A stretch of DNA of 64,000 nt from Leptospira sp. (GCA_027533185.1 JAPZTS010000007.1:210673-274672), one strand, 5' to 3'. Counted from the first letter of the stretch, positions 29,192 through 39,193 are shown. Numbers and translations are program-made. Notes: generated from the sequence alone by a model not told the origin.

Positions 29192-29669
29192 GTAATCCTT
29201 CTTCATCATGTCTTTTTTCCAATTCTGAATACAATTCTTCCTGATCTTCTTGAAAATACATTTCATAACCAATGCGGAGACAAACGGGCTCCTCTTCGAT
29301 AGCTACATTGCTTGGCAAAATTAAATTCATAACATAGAACGTATCCGATTCGGCTTCTTCAATAAAAAGTTCTGTGGCGTCCCATTCATCAAATTCTTCG
29401 ATTTCGGGTTTACGATAATTTCTCAATACTTCATCAAAACTTTCAGTAATATAATTAAACTCTGAAGATTCACTATCGATGATAAATTGAACATGATGGC
29501 AACCTGGACCTTCCTCTTCCAAAGGACTAATCACCAAGGAGCCACAAGCGGGACAATAAATAGGTGGATCAATGGCACCACTCGGCCAATTGATATTGAT
29601 GGTTTCGATCATAAAGGACCTCTCATCCATTATAGATACAGAATCCATTTCATCAAACTGGTTTTTCAT
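29172..29669 (-). CDS. Hypothetical acidic protein with CPxC zinc-like motif
   Basis: 165 residues, strongly acidic. A motif 'YCPACGSL' around residue 38-45, followed by 'PGCHHVQF' some 15 residues later, could form a zinc site (C-x2-C...C-H-H). The C-terminus is a run of Glu, Asp and His. No signal peptide. It overlaps the lipoprotein start by 20 bases. Function unknown. Confidence 0.65.
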   Translation of the reverse strand: MKNQFDEMDSVSIMDERSFMIETININWPSGAIDPPIYCPACGSLVISPLEEEGPGCHHVQFIIDSESSEFNYITESFDEVLRNYRKPEIEEFDEWDATELFIEEAESDTFYVMNLILPSNVAIEEEPVCLRIGYEMYFQEDQEELYSELEKRHDEEGLHDHSQN

Positions 29670-29722
29670 TTCACTTGTCCAGAAATGCAGATTTTTCTAG
29701 GATTGACTAAGTTTACAGATGG

Positions 29723-30157
29723 ATGCGATTTTTTTTAAATTCTATGAATCCCGCAACTGAGTTCCACGAAACCTTTGACTCTTGCTTCCGAGAATTTTTT
29801 GGAAACAGCAATGAACTCGATTGGGAGCTTTACAAGCTAGACTCTGAAACTGGTTCAGGTAGCGATGACTGGATGCATTTTACGATACGAAACCCTTTAG
29901 GTGGAAGGGCTCTTGTTTTTCGGTTTTATCCAGATCAAAACAAGTTTTATGCTATTTTAAAAGTGCAAGTAATTCCAGGAGAAGAAAATTGGAGCCTGGA
30001 TCACCTCTTTCAAAAACGCAACTATACTAAGTTAGATGCGAATGATATCATACAGAATGGCGGTGAATGGATCTTTCAAACTCTTGCGCGACACTATTTT
30101 GGAGTTATCATATCTTATTGCCCAAGAATTTTAGAACCGGACTATATTTTGGATTAA
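29723..30157 (+). CDS. Hypothetical protein, 144 aa
   Basis: A soluble protein with a possible later start at the ATG at 29744, eight codons in, giving 'MNPATEFHETFDSCFREFFG'. It contains many aromatic residues and reads as a compact alpha/beta fold ('WMHFTIRNPLGGRALVFRFYPDQ' in the middle). No family recognised and no strong ribosome-binding site for either start. It ends three bases before the convergent BrkB-like gene. Confidence 0.6.
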   Translation: MRFFLNSMNPATEFHETFDSCFREFFGNSNELDWELYKLDSETGSGSDDWMHFTIRNPLGGRALVFRFYPDQNKFYAILKVQVIPGEENWSLDHLFQKRNYTKLDANDIIQNGGEWIFQTLARHYFGVIISYCPRILEPDYILD

Positions 30158-30160
30158 AGT

Positions 30161-30991
30161 TCATTTTTTCTTATTTTTGATTTTATCCTCCAATAGAATT
30201 TGGTTCCAAACAAATCCCCAAATAAAGAATGTTGAATTGATATAGGTAAACAGCATGAGTACTACCATTTTGGATAGAAGCTCATAAGCAAAAGAGTAAT
30301 TCACTCCTACGTTTTTAAGTTTCAAATAAAAATTAAACCCAAAACTAACCAACGTTACAAAAATTGATGCAAGATAAGCACCTGGTAGATTGTCTTTCAA
30401 TTTGGTTCGAAACCTTGTTATATTTGCATAATAGTAAACAAACAAACTCGTTATTAGAAAAAATGCAACAAGGCCAATAAAAAATCCCGAATAGGCTCGA
30501 AAAAAAGTAATCTTAAACGTACGAAAAAGAAACCGTTCCGAAAGTACAAGTCCATACGTAAAATAAAAATAAACAATAAGAAGAAAGGAAGAAATCATTA
30601 ACAATCGAAAGTTGATCCACTGACTTGAAAGAAAACTTATCTTGGTCTCATCTCTAGAAATAAAACGTAGTGCCTTTGCCATAGTTCCAAAGATAGTTAA
30701 GCTGGAAAAAAAAGAGATTATTATGCTAACTGCGATTACATTATAGCTCTTGATTTTTGTTAAGTTTTTTACGCTCTGATCGATCGGCAAAAAGATTGGA
30801 GCTGGCAAAAATTTACCGACCTGGCTCGTAACCAAATTGATTGTTTTAGGATCTTGGACGAGACCGAGTAGAGTAACAAAAACAACGAGAAGCGGGAAAA
30901 CGGTTAGTAGAAACGTAAAGGAAAGTTCGGATGCAAGACCATGGACATCGTACGCATAGATATCTTGGAAAAACCGACGGAATCGTTTCAT
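30161..30991 (-). CDS. YihY/virulence factor BrkB family membrane protein
   Basis: 276 residues with about six membrane helices. N-terminal 'VHGLASELSFTFLLTVFPLLVVFVTLLG' (in parts) and 'NLPGAYLASIFVTLVSFGFNFYLK', 'YELLSKMVVLMLFTYINSTFFIWGFVWNQ' are the family blocks. Members are inner-membrane proteins of unsettled function, once misassigned as RNase BN. It faces a short divergent gene at 31102. Confidence 0.9.
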   Translation of the reverse strand: MKRFRRFFQDIYAYDVHGLASELSFTFLLTVFPLLVVFVTLLGLVQDPKTINLVTSQVGKFLPAPIFLPIDQSVKNLTKIKSYNVIAVSIIISFFSSLTIFGTMAKALRFISRDETKISFLSSQWINFRLLMISSFLLIVYFYFTYGLVLSERFLFRTFKITFFRAYSGFFIGLVAFFLITSLFVYYYANITRFRTKLKDNLPGAYLASIFVTLVSFGFNFYLKLKNVGVNYSFAYELLSKMVVLMLFTYINSTFFIWGFVWNQILLEDKIKNKKK

Positions 30992-31101
30992 TTCACCATT
31001 CTTTTGGTGGGATTCAAAATTGTCTTATTTTTCTTGCCGTACCCCTGTCCCGAGGAACCTTGGAAGAATCTCAGTGACGTACCTAAAAGGGGAAAACTTC
31101 C

Positions 31102-31269
31102 ATGTCAGAAGAAAAAGAAAAGAAAAACAAAAAGATCGCTAAAATGTCCATCGAAGAGATCGACCAAGCAATCAAAAAATCCGTCGAAACGATGAATGGC
31201 GAATCCAGCCTTTATGTAAGACACCTACGTGAACGAAAAGAGGAACTACTAGCCAAAAAGAAAGGTTAG
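31102..31269 (+). CDS. Small charged helical protein, 55 aa
   Basis: An ATG at 31102 with AAAAGGGGAAAAC upstream opens a 55-residue frame rich in Lys and Glu, predicted to be almost all helix, probably coiled-coil. A good Shine-Dalgarno and an intrinsic terminator right after the stop mark it as a real small gene. No family recognised. Confidence 0.7.
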   Translation: MSEEKEKKNKKIAKMSIEEIDQAIKKSVETMNGESSLYVRHLRERKEELLAKKKG

Positions 31270-31279
31270 TCCTCAAACT

Positions 31280-31304
31280 CCCGCCTTTGGGCGGGTTTTC
31301 TATT
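31280..31304 (+). terminator. Intrinsic terminator before the ABC-F gene
   Basis: CCCGCC, loop TTTG, GGCGGG, then TTTTCTATTTTT. It ends the 55-residue gene, yet the ABC-F start codon comes only nine bases after it, so it might also serve as an attenuator. Confidence 0.8.
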
Positions 31305-31312
31305 TTTGAATT

Positions 31313-33244
31313 TTGATCCAATTCATTCAAATCCACCACCATTTTGGCCCTAAGACCCTATTTTCAGGCTTCAGCTGGCATATAAAACCTGGCGCACGAG
31401 TTGCTATCGTTGGTCCAAATGGATCAGGAAAGACAACTCTCTTCCAAATGGCGACAGGAAAACTCAAACCAGAGTCAGGCGATGTCATCCGCTCCAAACA
31501 AACGGTCCTATCCTTATTCCAGCAGATCCCTGAATTTGATCCCAACCTTTCTGTAATCGATACCGTTCTCTCAGAAAACTATCTCTACGACGAATATTCT
31601 GAAAAACGAAAATCGATTGAGTCTCGATTTGAAACGACGGACCACGAAGATCCAACATTTGAAGATTTACTCCAGGAACAAAGTGAGTTGGAAGAATTCG
31701 CCCACTTACACGACTTACATGGACTAGAAGCTAGGGCAAAAAAAATCCTTTCTGGATTGGGATTTCAGACGACAGACTTCACTCGTAAAACAAAAGAGTT
31801 TTCACCGGGTTATCACCACCGAATTGGCCTTGCCATCGCCCTACTCAATCCACACAATTTACTTTTGTTAGATGAACCAACAAACCACTTGGATGACAAA
31901 ACCAAAACTTGGCTTGCTGAGTATTTAATTTCTCAAAACCAAGCGTTTGTTCTTGTAACTCATGATCCTGAATTTCTCAACCAAACAGTAAATACAATTG
32001 TTGAAATCAATCCACATGGTGTATTTGAATTTGAAGGTACTTTGGAAGAATTTTTCGAAGCCAAAAATGAAATCCAAGAAAAACTAAAAGTACAGTTTGA
32101 AAAAGAAGAAACTTATCTCAAATCTCGGATGGAATGGGTAGAAAGATTCCGTGCCCAAGCCACCAAAGCGAGGCAGGTTCAATCGGTAATCAAACGATTG
32201 GAAAAACGAGAAAAAGTTGAAAATCCAAATGAGTCTTTTTGGAACCAAAAGCCTGAATACGAATTTCAATTTGTTCCTTCGAGTAACATCATTTTGAGAT
32301 TAGAAGATGCAAAGTTTTCCTATCCGGATAAAAATACGGGGCTAAAAAAGCAAATCTTCGAAAATGCTGAAATTGAAATTTCTGCTGGCGACAAAGTAGC
32401 ATTAGTTGGTCCTAACGGTGCAGGAAAATCGACTTTAATGCGTTGCCTCCTAGAAAAACACCAATTAGATTCGGGAACTCTTTATTTTGGACCAAAAACA
32501 AAACTTGGATACTTTTCCCAAACGCACGGTGAAGATTTAGATGAAAGTCTAAACCTCGTCGAAACCATCCAAAAAAAATACCCTGAGTTTAGTGAAGAAA
32601 AAGCCAGAACCCTCCTCGGTCATTTTGCCTTTCCTGGTGATGGTGTTTTTAAGTCCGTAAAACACCTATCAGGTGGCGAGCAAAGTAGACTTAGATTGGC
32701 ACTGTTAGTCAATCACCCTTCCAATTGTCTTTTTTTGGACGAACCGACAAATCACCTGGATATAGTAATCCGAGAAGCTCTAAAAAGAGCACTCGCTGAC
32801 TATCCGGGGAGCCTACTCATTATAAGTCATGATCCTGATTTTATGAAAGGACTTTGCAACAGAACCTTCTCCCTAGCCTCCGGGGTATTGGAAAATCTGA
32901 ACTGCAGCTTTGATGACTATCTCAAATTTCATAAAGAGGACGAAGTTTCGATTCGTGCGAAACAAGAAAACAAAGCCAAGCTAGAAGATAAAAAACAGAA
33001 TCCTGGCGCAAGCAAAAACAAACGCAAAAAACTTGAGAAAGAAATTGAAGAAATCGAAGTAAAATTAGAGAGACTCGAAAAAAACAAACGAGATAAGGAA
33101 GAACTTTTGCAGGATCCAGAGTTCTTCAAAAACAGAAGTTTTCAAATGGAAATGGACACATATAACGATATTAAAAGAGAGATTGCCGTCCTAACCAGTC
33201 GTTGGGAGGATGTCACTCTAGAGTTAGAGGAAATGGGCAGATAA
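31313..33244 (+). CDS. ABC-F family ATPase (Uup/EttA-like)
   Basis: 643 residues with two ABC domains and no membrane part. First P-loop 'VGPNGSGKTT' about residue 35, second 'VGPNGAGKSTL' about residue 365; Walker B 'LLLLDEPTNHLDD' and 'CLFLDEPTNHLD'; second signature 'LSGGEQSRLRLA', while the first signature reads 'FSPGYHHRIGLA', degenerate. A C-terminal coiled coil (about 540-643) is typical of Uup. ABC-F proteins act on ribosomes or DNA; exact function is not readable. Start is TTG at 31313 with no clear ribosome-binding site. Confidence 0.92.
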   Translation: MIQFIQIHHHFGPKTLFSGFSWHIKPGARVAIVGPNGSGKTTLFQMATGKLKPESGDVIRSKQTVLSLFQQIPEFDPNLSVIDTVLSENYLYDEYSEKRKSIESRFETTDHEDPTFEDLLQEQSELEEFAHLHDLHGLEARAKKILSGLGFQTTDFTRKTKEFSPGYHHRIGLAIALLNPHNLLLLDEPTNHLDDKTKTWLAEYLISQNQAFVLVTHDPEFLNQTVNTIVEINPHGVFEFEGTLEEFFEAKNEIQEKLKVQFEKEETYLKSRMEWVERFRAQATKARQVQSVIKRLEKREKVENPNESFWNQKPEYEFQFVPSSNIILRLEDAKFSYPDKNTGLKKQIFENAEIEISAGDKVALVGPNGAGKSTLMRCLLEKHQLDSGTLYFGPKTKLGYFSQTHGEDLDESLNLVETIQKKYPEFSEEKARTLLGHFAFPGDGVFKSVKHLSGGEQSRLRLALLVNHPSNCLFLDEPTNHLDIVIREALKRALADYPGSLLIISHDPDFMKGLCNRTFSLASGVLENLNCSFDDYLKFHKEDEVSIRAKQENKAKLEDKKQNPGASKNKRKKLEKEIEEIEVKLERLEKNKRDKEELLQDPEFFKNRSFQMEMDTYNDIKREIAVLTSRWEDVTLELEEMGR

Positions 33245-33246
33245 AC

Positions 33247-33588
33247 ATGGTACCAGAAATTGACGTTGTAAGTTTCAAAAAAAGATTGGATGCAAGATCC
33301 AAAGGAGAAGACAAATTCTTTGTTTTGGATGTCCGAAATCCGAATGAACAACAAATTGCCCTTATTCCTGGAACAGACAAACTCATTCCTGTGAGCGACC
33401 TTCCCGCGAGAGTTGAAGAGATTAAAGACCAAGTCGATACCGAAATTTTAGTATATTGCCGATCTGGTGGCAGATCTGCTATGGCATGTAACATTCTTGC
33501 AAGTTCTGGATTCAAATCTTTTAAAAACGTAGCGGGTGGAGTTCTCGCCTATTCCGACTTAGTTGATCCTTCTATGCAAAAGTATTAA
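33247..33588 (+). CDS. Rhodanese-domain protein
   Basis: 113 residues from the ATG at 33247, two bases after the ABC-F stop; the frame is open further upstream but that overlaps ABC-F. Single rhodanese domain: 'FFVLDVRNPNEQQIA', 'IPVSDLPAR', 'ILVYCRSGGRSAMA', with the active cysteine in CRSGGRS. It would transfer sulfur between carriers in the cytoplasm. It is coupled to ABC-F and precedes DAHP synthase by one base. Confidence 0.9.
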   Translation: MVPEIDVVSFKKRLDARSKGEDKFFVLDVRNPNEQQIALIPGTDKLIPVSDLPARVEEIKDQVDTEILVYCRSGGRSAMACNILASSGFKSFKNVAGGVLAYSDLVDPSMQKY

Positions 33589-33589
33589 T

Positions 33590-34639
33590 ATGAAACAAAC
33601 AGATAATTTAAGAATTTTAGAACAACATAGCCTGATTCCACCCTCAGTGATTATGGAAGAACATCCGCTAACGGATGCTGCTTCCGAGCTAGTGATTCGC
33701 ACTCGAAGTGAGATTTCCGACCTCATCCACTCACGTGACGACAAAAGAATGTTGGTAGTCGTAGGTCCCTGTTCAGTCCATGACACAAAAGCCGTTATGG
33801 AATATGCGGAAAAACTCCGACCAAAGATAGCTGAGTTCAAGAAAGAGTTACTTATCGTTATGCGAGTATACTTTGAAAAACCGAGGACAACCGTAGGTTG
33901 GAAGGGACTCATCAATGATCCAGATTTAGACGGATCTTTCCATATCAACAAAGGTCTTCAAATGGCAAGAAAGTTACTCTTGGATTTGAATAATATGGGG
34001 ATTCCCTGTGGGACCGAATTTTTGGATGTAATTTCACCGCAATACATTGCTGATTTAGTTGCCTGGGGAGCCATTGGCGCAAGGACTACCGAAAGCCAAG
34101 TACACAGAGAACTTGCTTCGGGACTTTCAGCTCCGATTGGTTTTAAAAATGGAACAGATGGAAATGTACAAATTGCCATTGATGCCTTGCGATCAGCGGG
34201 GTCTAGCCACCATTTTCTTTCTGTTACCAACCAAGGAAGTAGCGCGATCTTTAAAACAGCAGGGAACAAGGACACACACGTTATCCTGCGTGGCGGAAAC
34301 AAAGGGCCTAACTACGATGAGGCGTCCGTAAATGAACTTGGTGCCCAAATTGAAAAAAATAATTTGCCTTACCGAGTAATGATCGACTGTTCTCATGGAA
34401 ATAGCCAAAAGGACTTCCGAAAGCAACCCGAAGTACTCAAATCCGTAGGAGAACAATTCCAAAATGGATCCAAATACATTTTGGGTGTTATGGTCGAAAG
34501 CCATCTCAAAGAAGGGAACCAGTCGATTGACGCAAAACCTTTGGTATACGGACAATCCATTACTGATGCTTGTGTTTCTTGGGAAACTACAGTTCCTATG
34601 CTGGAAAACCTGGCTAACGCCGCGACAAAACGAAGATAA
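33590..34639 (+). CDS. 3-deoxy-7-phosphoheptulonate (DAHP) synthase, class I AroG/F/H type
   Basis: 349 residues starting at the ATG 33590, which gives the usual AroG-type N-terminus (an earlier in-frame ATG at 33563 overlaps the rhodanese gene). Blocks 'VVGPCSVHD', 'MRVYFEKPRTTVGWKGLINDPDLDGS' (in parts), 'ARTTESQVHRELASG', 'ILRGGN' and 'MIDCSHGNS' are diagnostic of the AroG/F/H family and carry the PEP and metal sites. The enzyme condenses PEP and erythrose 4-phosphate, entry to aromatic amino-acid synthesis. Which feedback effector it uses is not obvious. Confidence 0.95.
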   Translation: MKQTDNLRILEQHSLIPPSVIMEEHPLTDAASELVIRTRSEISDLIHSRDDKRMLVVVGPCSVHDTKAVMEYAEKLRPKIAEFKKELLIVMRVYFEKPRTTVGWKGLINDPDLDGSFHINKGLQMARKLLLDLNNMGIPCGTEFLDVISPQYIADLVAWGAIGARTTESQVHRELASGLSAPIGFKNGTDGNVQIAIDALRSAGSSHHFLSVTNQGSSAIFKTAGNKDTHVILRGGNKGPNYDEASVNELGAQIEKNNLPYRVMIDCSHGNSQKDFRKQPEVLKSVGEQFQNGSKYILGVMVESHLKEGNQSIDAKPLVYGQSITDACVSWETTVPMLENLANAATKRR

Positions 34640-34644
34640 AATTT

Positions 34645-35445
34645 TTAGGAAAACACATTTGTATCGCTTGGGAATTCCCCTTTGGATACTTCTTTGTGGT
34701 ATAAGTTTGCAGCGGTTTTTACGGCTTCAGCAAGGTTTGCGTATTTCTTTAAGAACTTCGGTGCAAAATCAGGATTCAAACCCAGTACATCTTGCATAAC
34801 AAGAACTTGTCCAGACGTATAGCGACCAGCTCCAATCCCAATCGTAGGAATCGAAATGGACTCGGTAATTTTTTTTCCGAGCTCTTCGGGAATCATTTCT
34901 AACAATAAAGCAAAGGCGCCTGCTTCTGTTAGTTCTCTTGCCTTTTGGATCATCCTCGTTTGAGAACTTTCGGTCTTACCTTGGACACGGTGTCCACCCA
35001 ATGTGTGAACCGATTGGGGAGTAAGTCCTAGATGGGCAAACACAGGAATTCCTGCCTCTGTCATTCGTTTTGTTTGTTCCAAAATTAAATCAGAATCTCC
35101 CTCCAATTTGATACAGGAAGCATTAGTCTCTTTGAGTATGCGACCTGCGGACCTGATTCCCTCTTCGACTGAGGTTTGGTAGGATAAAAAAGGAAGATCA
35201 GCAATGATGGTTTTGGAAGGAGCACCTTTACAGACCGCTTTTGTGTGGTAAATGATTTCATCTAAAGTTACGGGGAGTGTGGAATCATTGCCTTGGATGA
35301 CCATCCCGAGAGAATCACCGACAAGCAGACAATCTATATCTGTTTCGTTAAACAGTTTGGCAAAAGTATAGTCGTAGCAGGTTAGGACAGAGATCGGTTC
35401 TTTAGCTTCGTATTTTTTTTTAAACTGCAGTGTGATGTTTTTCAT
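34645..35445 (-). CDS. panB: 3-methyl-2-oxobutanoate hydroxymethyltransferase
   Basis: 266 residues. 'SVLTCYDYTFAKLF', 'LLVGDSLGMVIQG', 'KLEGD', 'HLGLTPQSVHTLGG' and 'IGIGAG' are the family signatures. It makes ketopantoate from 2-oxoisovalerate and methylene-THF in pantothenate (CoA) synthesis. It overlaps the folK end by 26 bases, so the pair is cotranslated; both pathways use folate chemistry. Confidence 0.97.
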   Translation of the reverse strand: MKNITLQFKKKYEAKEPISVLTCYDYTFAKLFNETDIDCLLVGDSLGMVIQGNDSTLPVTLDEIIYHTKAVCKGAPSKTIIADLPFLSYQTSVEEGIRSAGRILKETNASCIKLEGDSDLILEQTKRMTEAGIPVFAHLGLTPQSVHTLGGHRVQGKTESSQTRMIQKARELTEAGAFALLLEMIPEELGKKITESISIPTIGIGAGRYTSGQVLVMQDVLGLNPDFAPKFLKKYANLAEAVKTAANLYHKEVSKGEFPSDTNVFS

Positions 35446-35893
35446 AAAACTGTTCCCGGAAGAGATTGTAGATCTCTAATTCACCCATTTCAACTAACAA
35501 TTCTTTAATGAATGGTCTAGAGTATAGGGAATGGTGTGGTAAAGTAATATATTCCGTATTCATTACGATTTCTTCATACGTTAGAATATCAATATCTATT
35601 TCCCTGGGTCCCTTCCAAGACCTTCGTTTTCGCCCCAATTTGTCTTCAATACTCTGAAGTGATTCAAGAAGACAAGGTACTGTAAAGGATGTGGAAACGT
35701 AGATTTTTAGAACTTGGTTTAAAAAGTATGGCTGGTTCGTATTTTCTAATGGTGCAGTTTCTAATATTCTAGAACTTTTGATAACTTGCACTTCGGGAAG
35801 GGTTGAAATTTCCCAAACAGCTTGCTCCATAAAATGATAACGATCACCTATATTGGAACCTAAGGAAAGGTAGGCGATATTTGGAAATTTCAC
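35420..35893 (-). CDS. folK: 6-hydroxymethyl-7,8-dihydropterin pyrophosphokinase
   Basis: 157 residues. 'AYLSLGSNIGDR' at the N-terminus and 'RKRRSWKGPREIDIDILTYE' about residue 85-105 are the HPPK signatures, including the substrate-binding Asp-x-Asp. Catalyses pyrophosphorylation in folate synthesis. The gene overlaps the ATPase gene upstream by four bases and panB downstream by 26. Confidence 0.95.
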   Translation of the reverse strand: MKFPNIAYLSLGSNIGDRYHFMEQAVWEISTLPEVQVIKSSRILETAPLENTNQPYFLNQVLKIYVSTSFTVPCLLESLQSIEDKLGRKRRSWKGPREIDIDILTYEEIVMNTEYITLPHHSLYSRPFIKELLVEMGELEIYNLFREQFYEKHHTAV

Positions 35894-36762
35894 CTGCTTA
35901 CCTCTTTAGAAAACTTAGTTCGGTAATCCGGGCATTTGAGCTGGATTTCTTTTGTCATCTCCATCAAACGAGAATAGATCCTACCTTGCCCCCGGTCTTT
36001 CCAGTCACCGAGCGATTGGTTAGACGTAAGGAGTGTGATTTTTTCCTGTTCGTAACGGCTATCAATCAAATCATATAACTTTCGATCATTGAACTCGGAT
36101 TCTTTTTGGACTCCAAAATCATCAATGACCAAAACATCCACGTTTGCAAATTCGCGTTCAATCGAACGTTCTTGCCCATGTGTTTCGCTATCAAATTGGT
36201 AGGTATCACGGATTGCTGATAGAAAGTCTTTATTGACCTTGGCGTATTTACATTTCACACCATGTCGGAATATAAGTTCATTCAAAATTACGCAAGCTAG
36301 CAGTGTCTTTCCAGAGCCTGTTCCACCCCAAAGATAAAAGCCTTGGGGCGTAAAACTTGGATTAGACCAATTGTGTACTAATTCATTTGCCCAATCGTGC
36401 GCTACGATAAAAGATAAGTCTGGATCGTTTGCTGTGTCTCCAATATCAATCGTCGATAAAAATTGAAATCGGTAACGAGGTGGGATATTCGCTTTCGCAA
36501 CTAAGGATTCCAAATTCCTCAAGGAAAAACGAGCATTGTGACAGACACAAGGAAGCATTTTATCTAATTTTTTATCAAAGGTCATAAAGGGAGGTTCCCC
36601 TTTCGACTCACAAGTGTTACAGTCACTTCCAACACAATGGCAGAGGGTGAGGGCCCCCGTTCTCGATCCTCGGACATCCTCACTCAAATAGAATCCCACT
36701 CCTCCACAAGTTTTACATTGCGGATTTCCATCACGAATATGCGTAATTTCTGCGAGATTCAT
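35890..36762 (-). CDS. DnaC/IstB-like AAA ATPase with N-terminal zinc cluster
   Basis: 290 residues. An N-terminal region with many cysteines ('CKTCGG', 'LCHCVGSDCNTC', 'PCVCHNA'; about residues 15-75) can bind one or two zinc ions, followed by an AAA domain with 'LWGGTGSGKTLLA', 'VLVIDDFGVQ' and a sensor 'LLTSNQ'. The AAA part resembles helicase loaders such as DnaC/DnaI and IstB. It may load the replicative helicase, but it sits with folK and panB and no replication gene is near. No transposase is adjacent, so it is not an IstB partner. Confidence 0.82.
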   Translation of the reverse strand: MNLAEITHIRDGNPQCKTCGGVGFYLSEDVRGSRTGALTLCHCVGSDCNTCESKGEPPFMTFDKKLDKMLPCVCHNARFSLRNLESLVAKANIPPRYRFQFLSTIDIGDTANDPDLSFIVAHDWANELVHNWSNPSFTPQGFYLWGGTGSGKTLLACVILNELIFRHGVKCKYAKVNKDFLSAIRDTYQFDSETHGQERSIEREFANVDVLVIDDFGVQKESEFNDRKLYDLIDSRYEQEKITLLTSNQSLGDWKDRGQGRIYSRLMEMTKEIQLKCPDYRTKFSKEVSR

Positions 36763-36982
36763 GGTATTTATTGCAATCTTCCTAGAATCCCGCCTGTGTC
36801 AAGAAATGAGATTTTTCTTGCAGATTGCGATTTATGTCCCTTATCTTCTTGGCTTTTTTATCCGATTTGGAAGTTTTTCTGGGGAAAAGGGTTTTTTTCT
36901 CTTTTAATTCGTTATTATTGACTCACCCCTTTCCGATACTTTCATTGAAGAAATAGCTAAAGTTGTTTTTTCAAAATATTGA

Positions 36983-37903
<921 letters not shown>

Positions 37904-37928
37904 CCCGAAACATCTCTTTCAATAGAAG

Positions 37929-37967
37929 GCCCGGTAGGTGAATACCTATCCCGGGCTTTTTTGTTTT
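37929..37967 (+). terminator. Intrinsic terminator of fcpA
   Basis: GCCCGGTAGGT pairs with ACCTATCCCGGGC (two-base bulge), a long GC-rich stem followed by TTTTTTGTTTT. A strong terminator suits a highly expressed structural gene. Confidence 0.9.
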
Positions 37968-37991
37968 CTAGTCTGCAAACAAAATCGATTT

Positions 37992-39125
37992 TTATACCAA
38001 TCCAACTTCTCGAGCAAACTTAACAAACGGCAGTACTCGGATTTTTCCGTCGGCTAAAAAGTCCGAATCACCCATATGAACTTGGTAAAAGAAAGGAATG
38101 TTGGTTCGATCCTTAAAGTATTTTAAATGAGGAGATACTTGTTTGTCGCCCGTTTTGCATTCGACAGCAAACAAAGGTTTGTTTTTCTTTAATACAACAA
38201 AGTCAATCTCTCGGCGGTTTGTATCACGAAGGAAACGAAGCTCCATCTTCTCTCCTTGTGTATCTTCCAGGTGGTGGCAGTATTTTAAGAGATGGCTCGC
38301 CACAAAATTTTCAAATCTAGCTCCCTCTGATTCGCATTCACTCCAATCCCATAGATATAATTTTTTTTCCTTTTTGACAGCTCGTATTTTGGGAGCTCCC
38401 AAAGGCAAAATTCGAAAGCAGTAATATACTTTCTCAAGAATTTGAACCCAATTCTCAGCTGTTCGAAAGTTTACTTCCAAATCTTCGGCTAAGGACTGGA
38501 TGGAAAGAGGGGATCCAATTTTAGAAGCTAAGGTTTCTGCCAGAACTTCTATCCTGGAATACTCTCGCAAATTTTCCAAATCGCGAATATCATCATATAC
38601 GATTCTATGCAATCTCTCTTGGATCCAAAGTTTCCAAAACTTCTCATTTCCTTTTAGAAAGGGCTCCGGAAATCCACCAAAACGAAGGAGCTCTTTCAAA
38701 TCGTTCTTTGTTTGTAGATTCAATTCAGAAACAGAAAAAGGATGCAAACGCAAATAGCGATACCTTCCAAGTAGAGAATCTCCTCCCTTTCGGTAATGAT
38801 CTAGTCTCGCAGAACCTGTTACCAAAAACTTCTGAATATCTTTTCTTTGGTCAAAATAACCTTTGAGAAGGTTTCGCCAATTTTTGAATTTGTGGATCTC
38901 GTCAAAAAGTAAAATAGGCTCTGCCGGCAAGTATCCAGATTTTATAATTTTTTTGGAGAAAGGCAGATCCCAGTTGAGATAGGCAGTTTGTGTTCGGCTT
39001 TGGCTTCCCAAAAAGGAAAGGCAAAGAGTCGTTTTACCTACTTGGCGTGGTCCTCCCACAAAAACCATACGACTTTCCAAAAATTCATGGATTTCGGGTT
39101 CCAGATACCTGTTTTTAGGATCCAT
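37992..39125 (-). CDS. AAA ATPase of the DUF4143 family (first copy)
   Basis: 377 residues. P-loop 'VGGPRQVGKTTLCL' near residue 22, Walker B 'PILLFDEIHKFKNW', sensor 'LVTGSARLD', then a winged-helix region and a C-terminal DUF4143 nuclease-like part ('REIDFVVLKKNKPLFAVECKTG', a PD-(D/E)xK-like Asp...Glu-x-Lys arrangement). Members are stand-alone P-loop ATPases often found in mobile or defence-like islands, function unsettled. Three copies of an 11-base motif lie just upstream of its start, suggesting regulation. Confidence 0.88.
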   Translation of the reverse strand: MDPKNRYLEPEIHEFLESRMVFVGGPRQVGKTTLCLSFLGSQSRTQTAYLNWDLPFSKKIIKSGYLPAEPILLFDEIHKFKNWRNLLKGYFDQRKDIQKFLVTGSARLDHYRKGGDSLLGRYRYLRLHPFSVSELNLQTKNDLKELLRFGGFPEPFLKGNEKFWKLWIQERLHRIVYDDIRDLENLREYSRIEVLAETLASKIGSPLSIQSLAEDLEVNFRTAENWVQILEKVYYCFRILPLGAPKIRAVKKEKKLYLWDWSECESEGARFENFVASHLLKYCHHLEDTQGEKMELRFLRDTNRREIDFVVLKKNKPLFAVECKTGDKQVSPHLKYFKDRTNIPFFYQVHMGDSDFLADGKIRVLPFVKFAREVGLV

Positions 39126-39142
39126 GTCTCAAAATTATTGGA

Positions 39143-39193
39143 CATGTGTGTAAATTGTAGTCAACTACAATTTAAGCATGTGTAAATTGTAGT
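39143..39193. repeat. Triple 11-base motif, inverted and direct, upstream of the DUF4143 gene
   Basis: TAAATTGTAGT at 39151-39161 is mirrored perfectly by ACTACAATTTA at 39164-39174 (two-base gap), and the same motif returns directly at 39183-39193. The two direct copies start 32 bases apart, about three helical turns, each preceded by CATGTG. It lies 26-68 bases upstream of the ATPase start, where an operator would be expected. Confidence 0.7.

Noticed and set aside
33559..33951. 130-residue minus-strand ORF antisense to DAHP synthase
   Set aside because: Lies wholly within a well-supported gene; sequence is not protein-like for any family.
36637..36921. 94-residue plus-strand ORF
   Set aside because: Mostly antisense of the DnaC-like gene start, then runs into AT-rich intergenic DNA; no ribosome-binding site.
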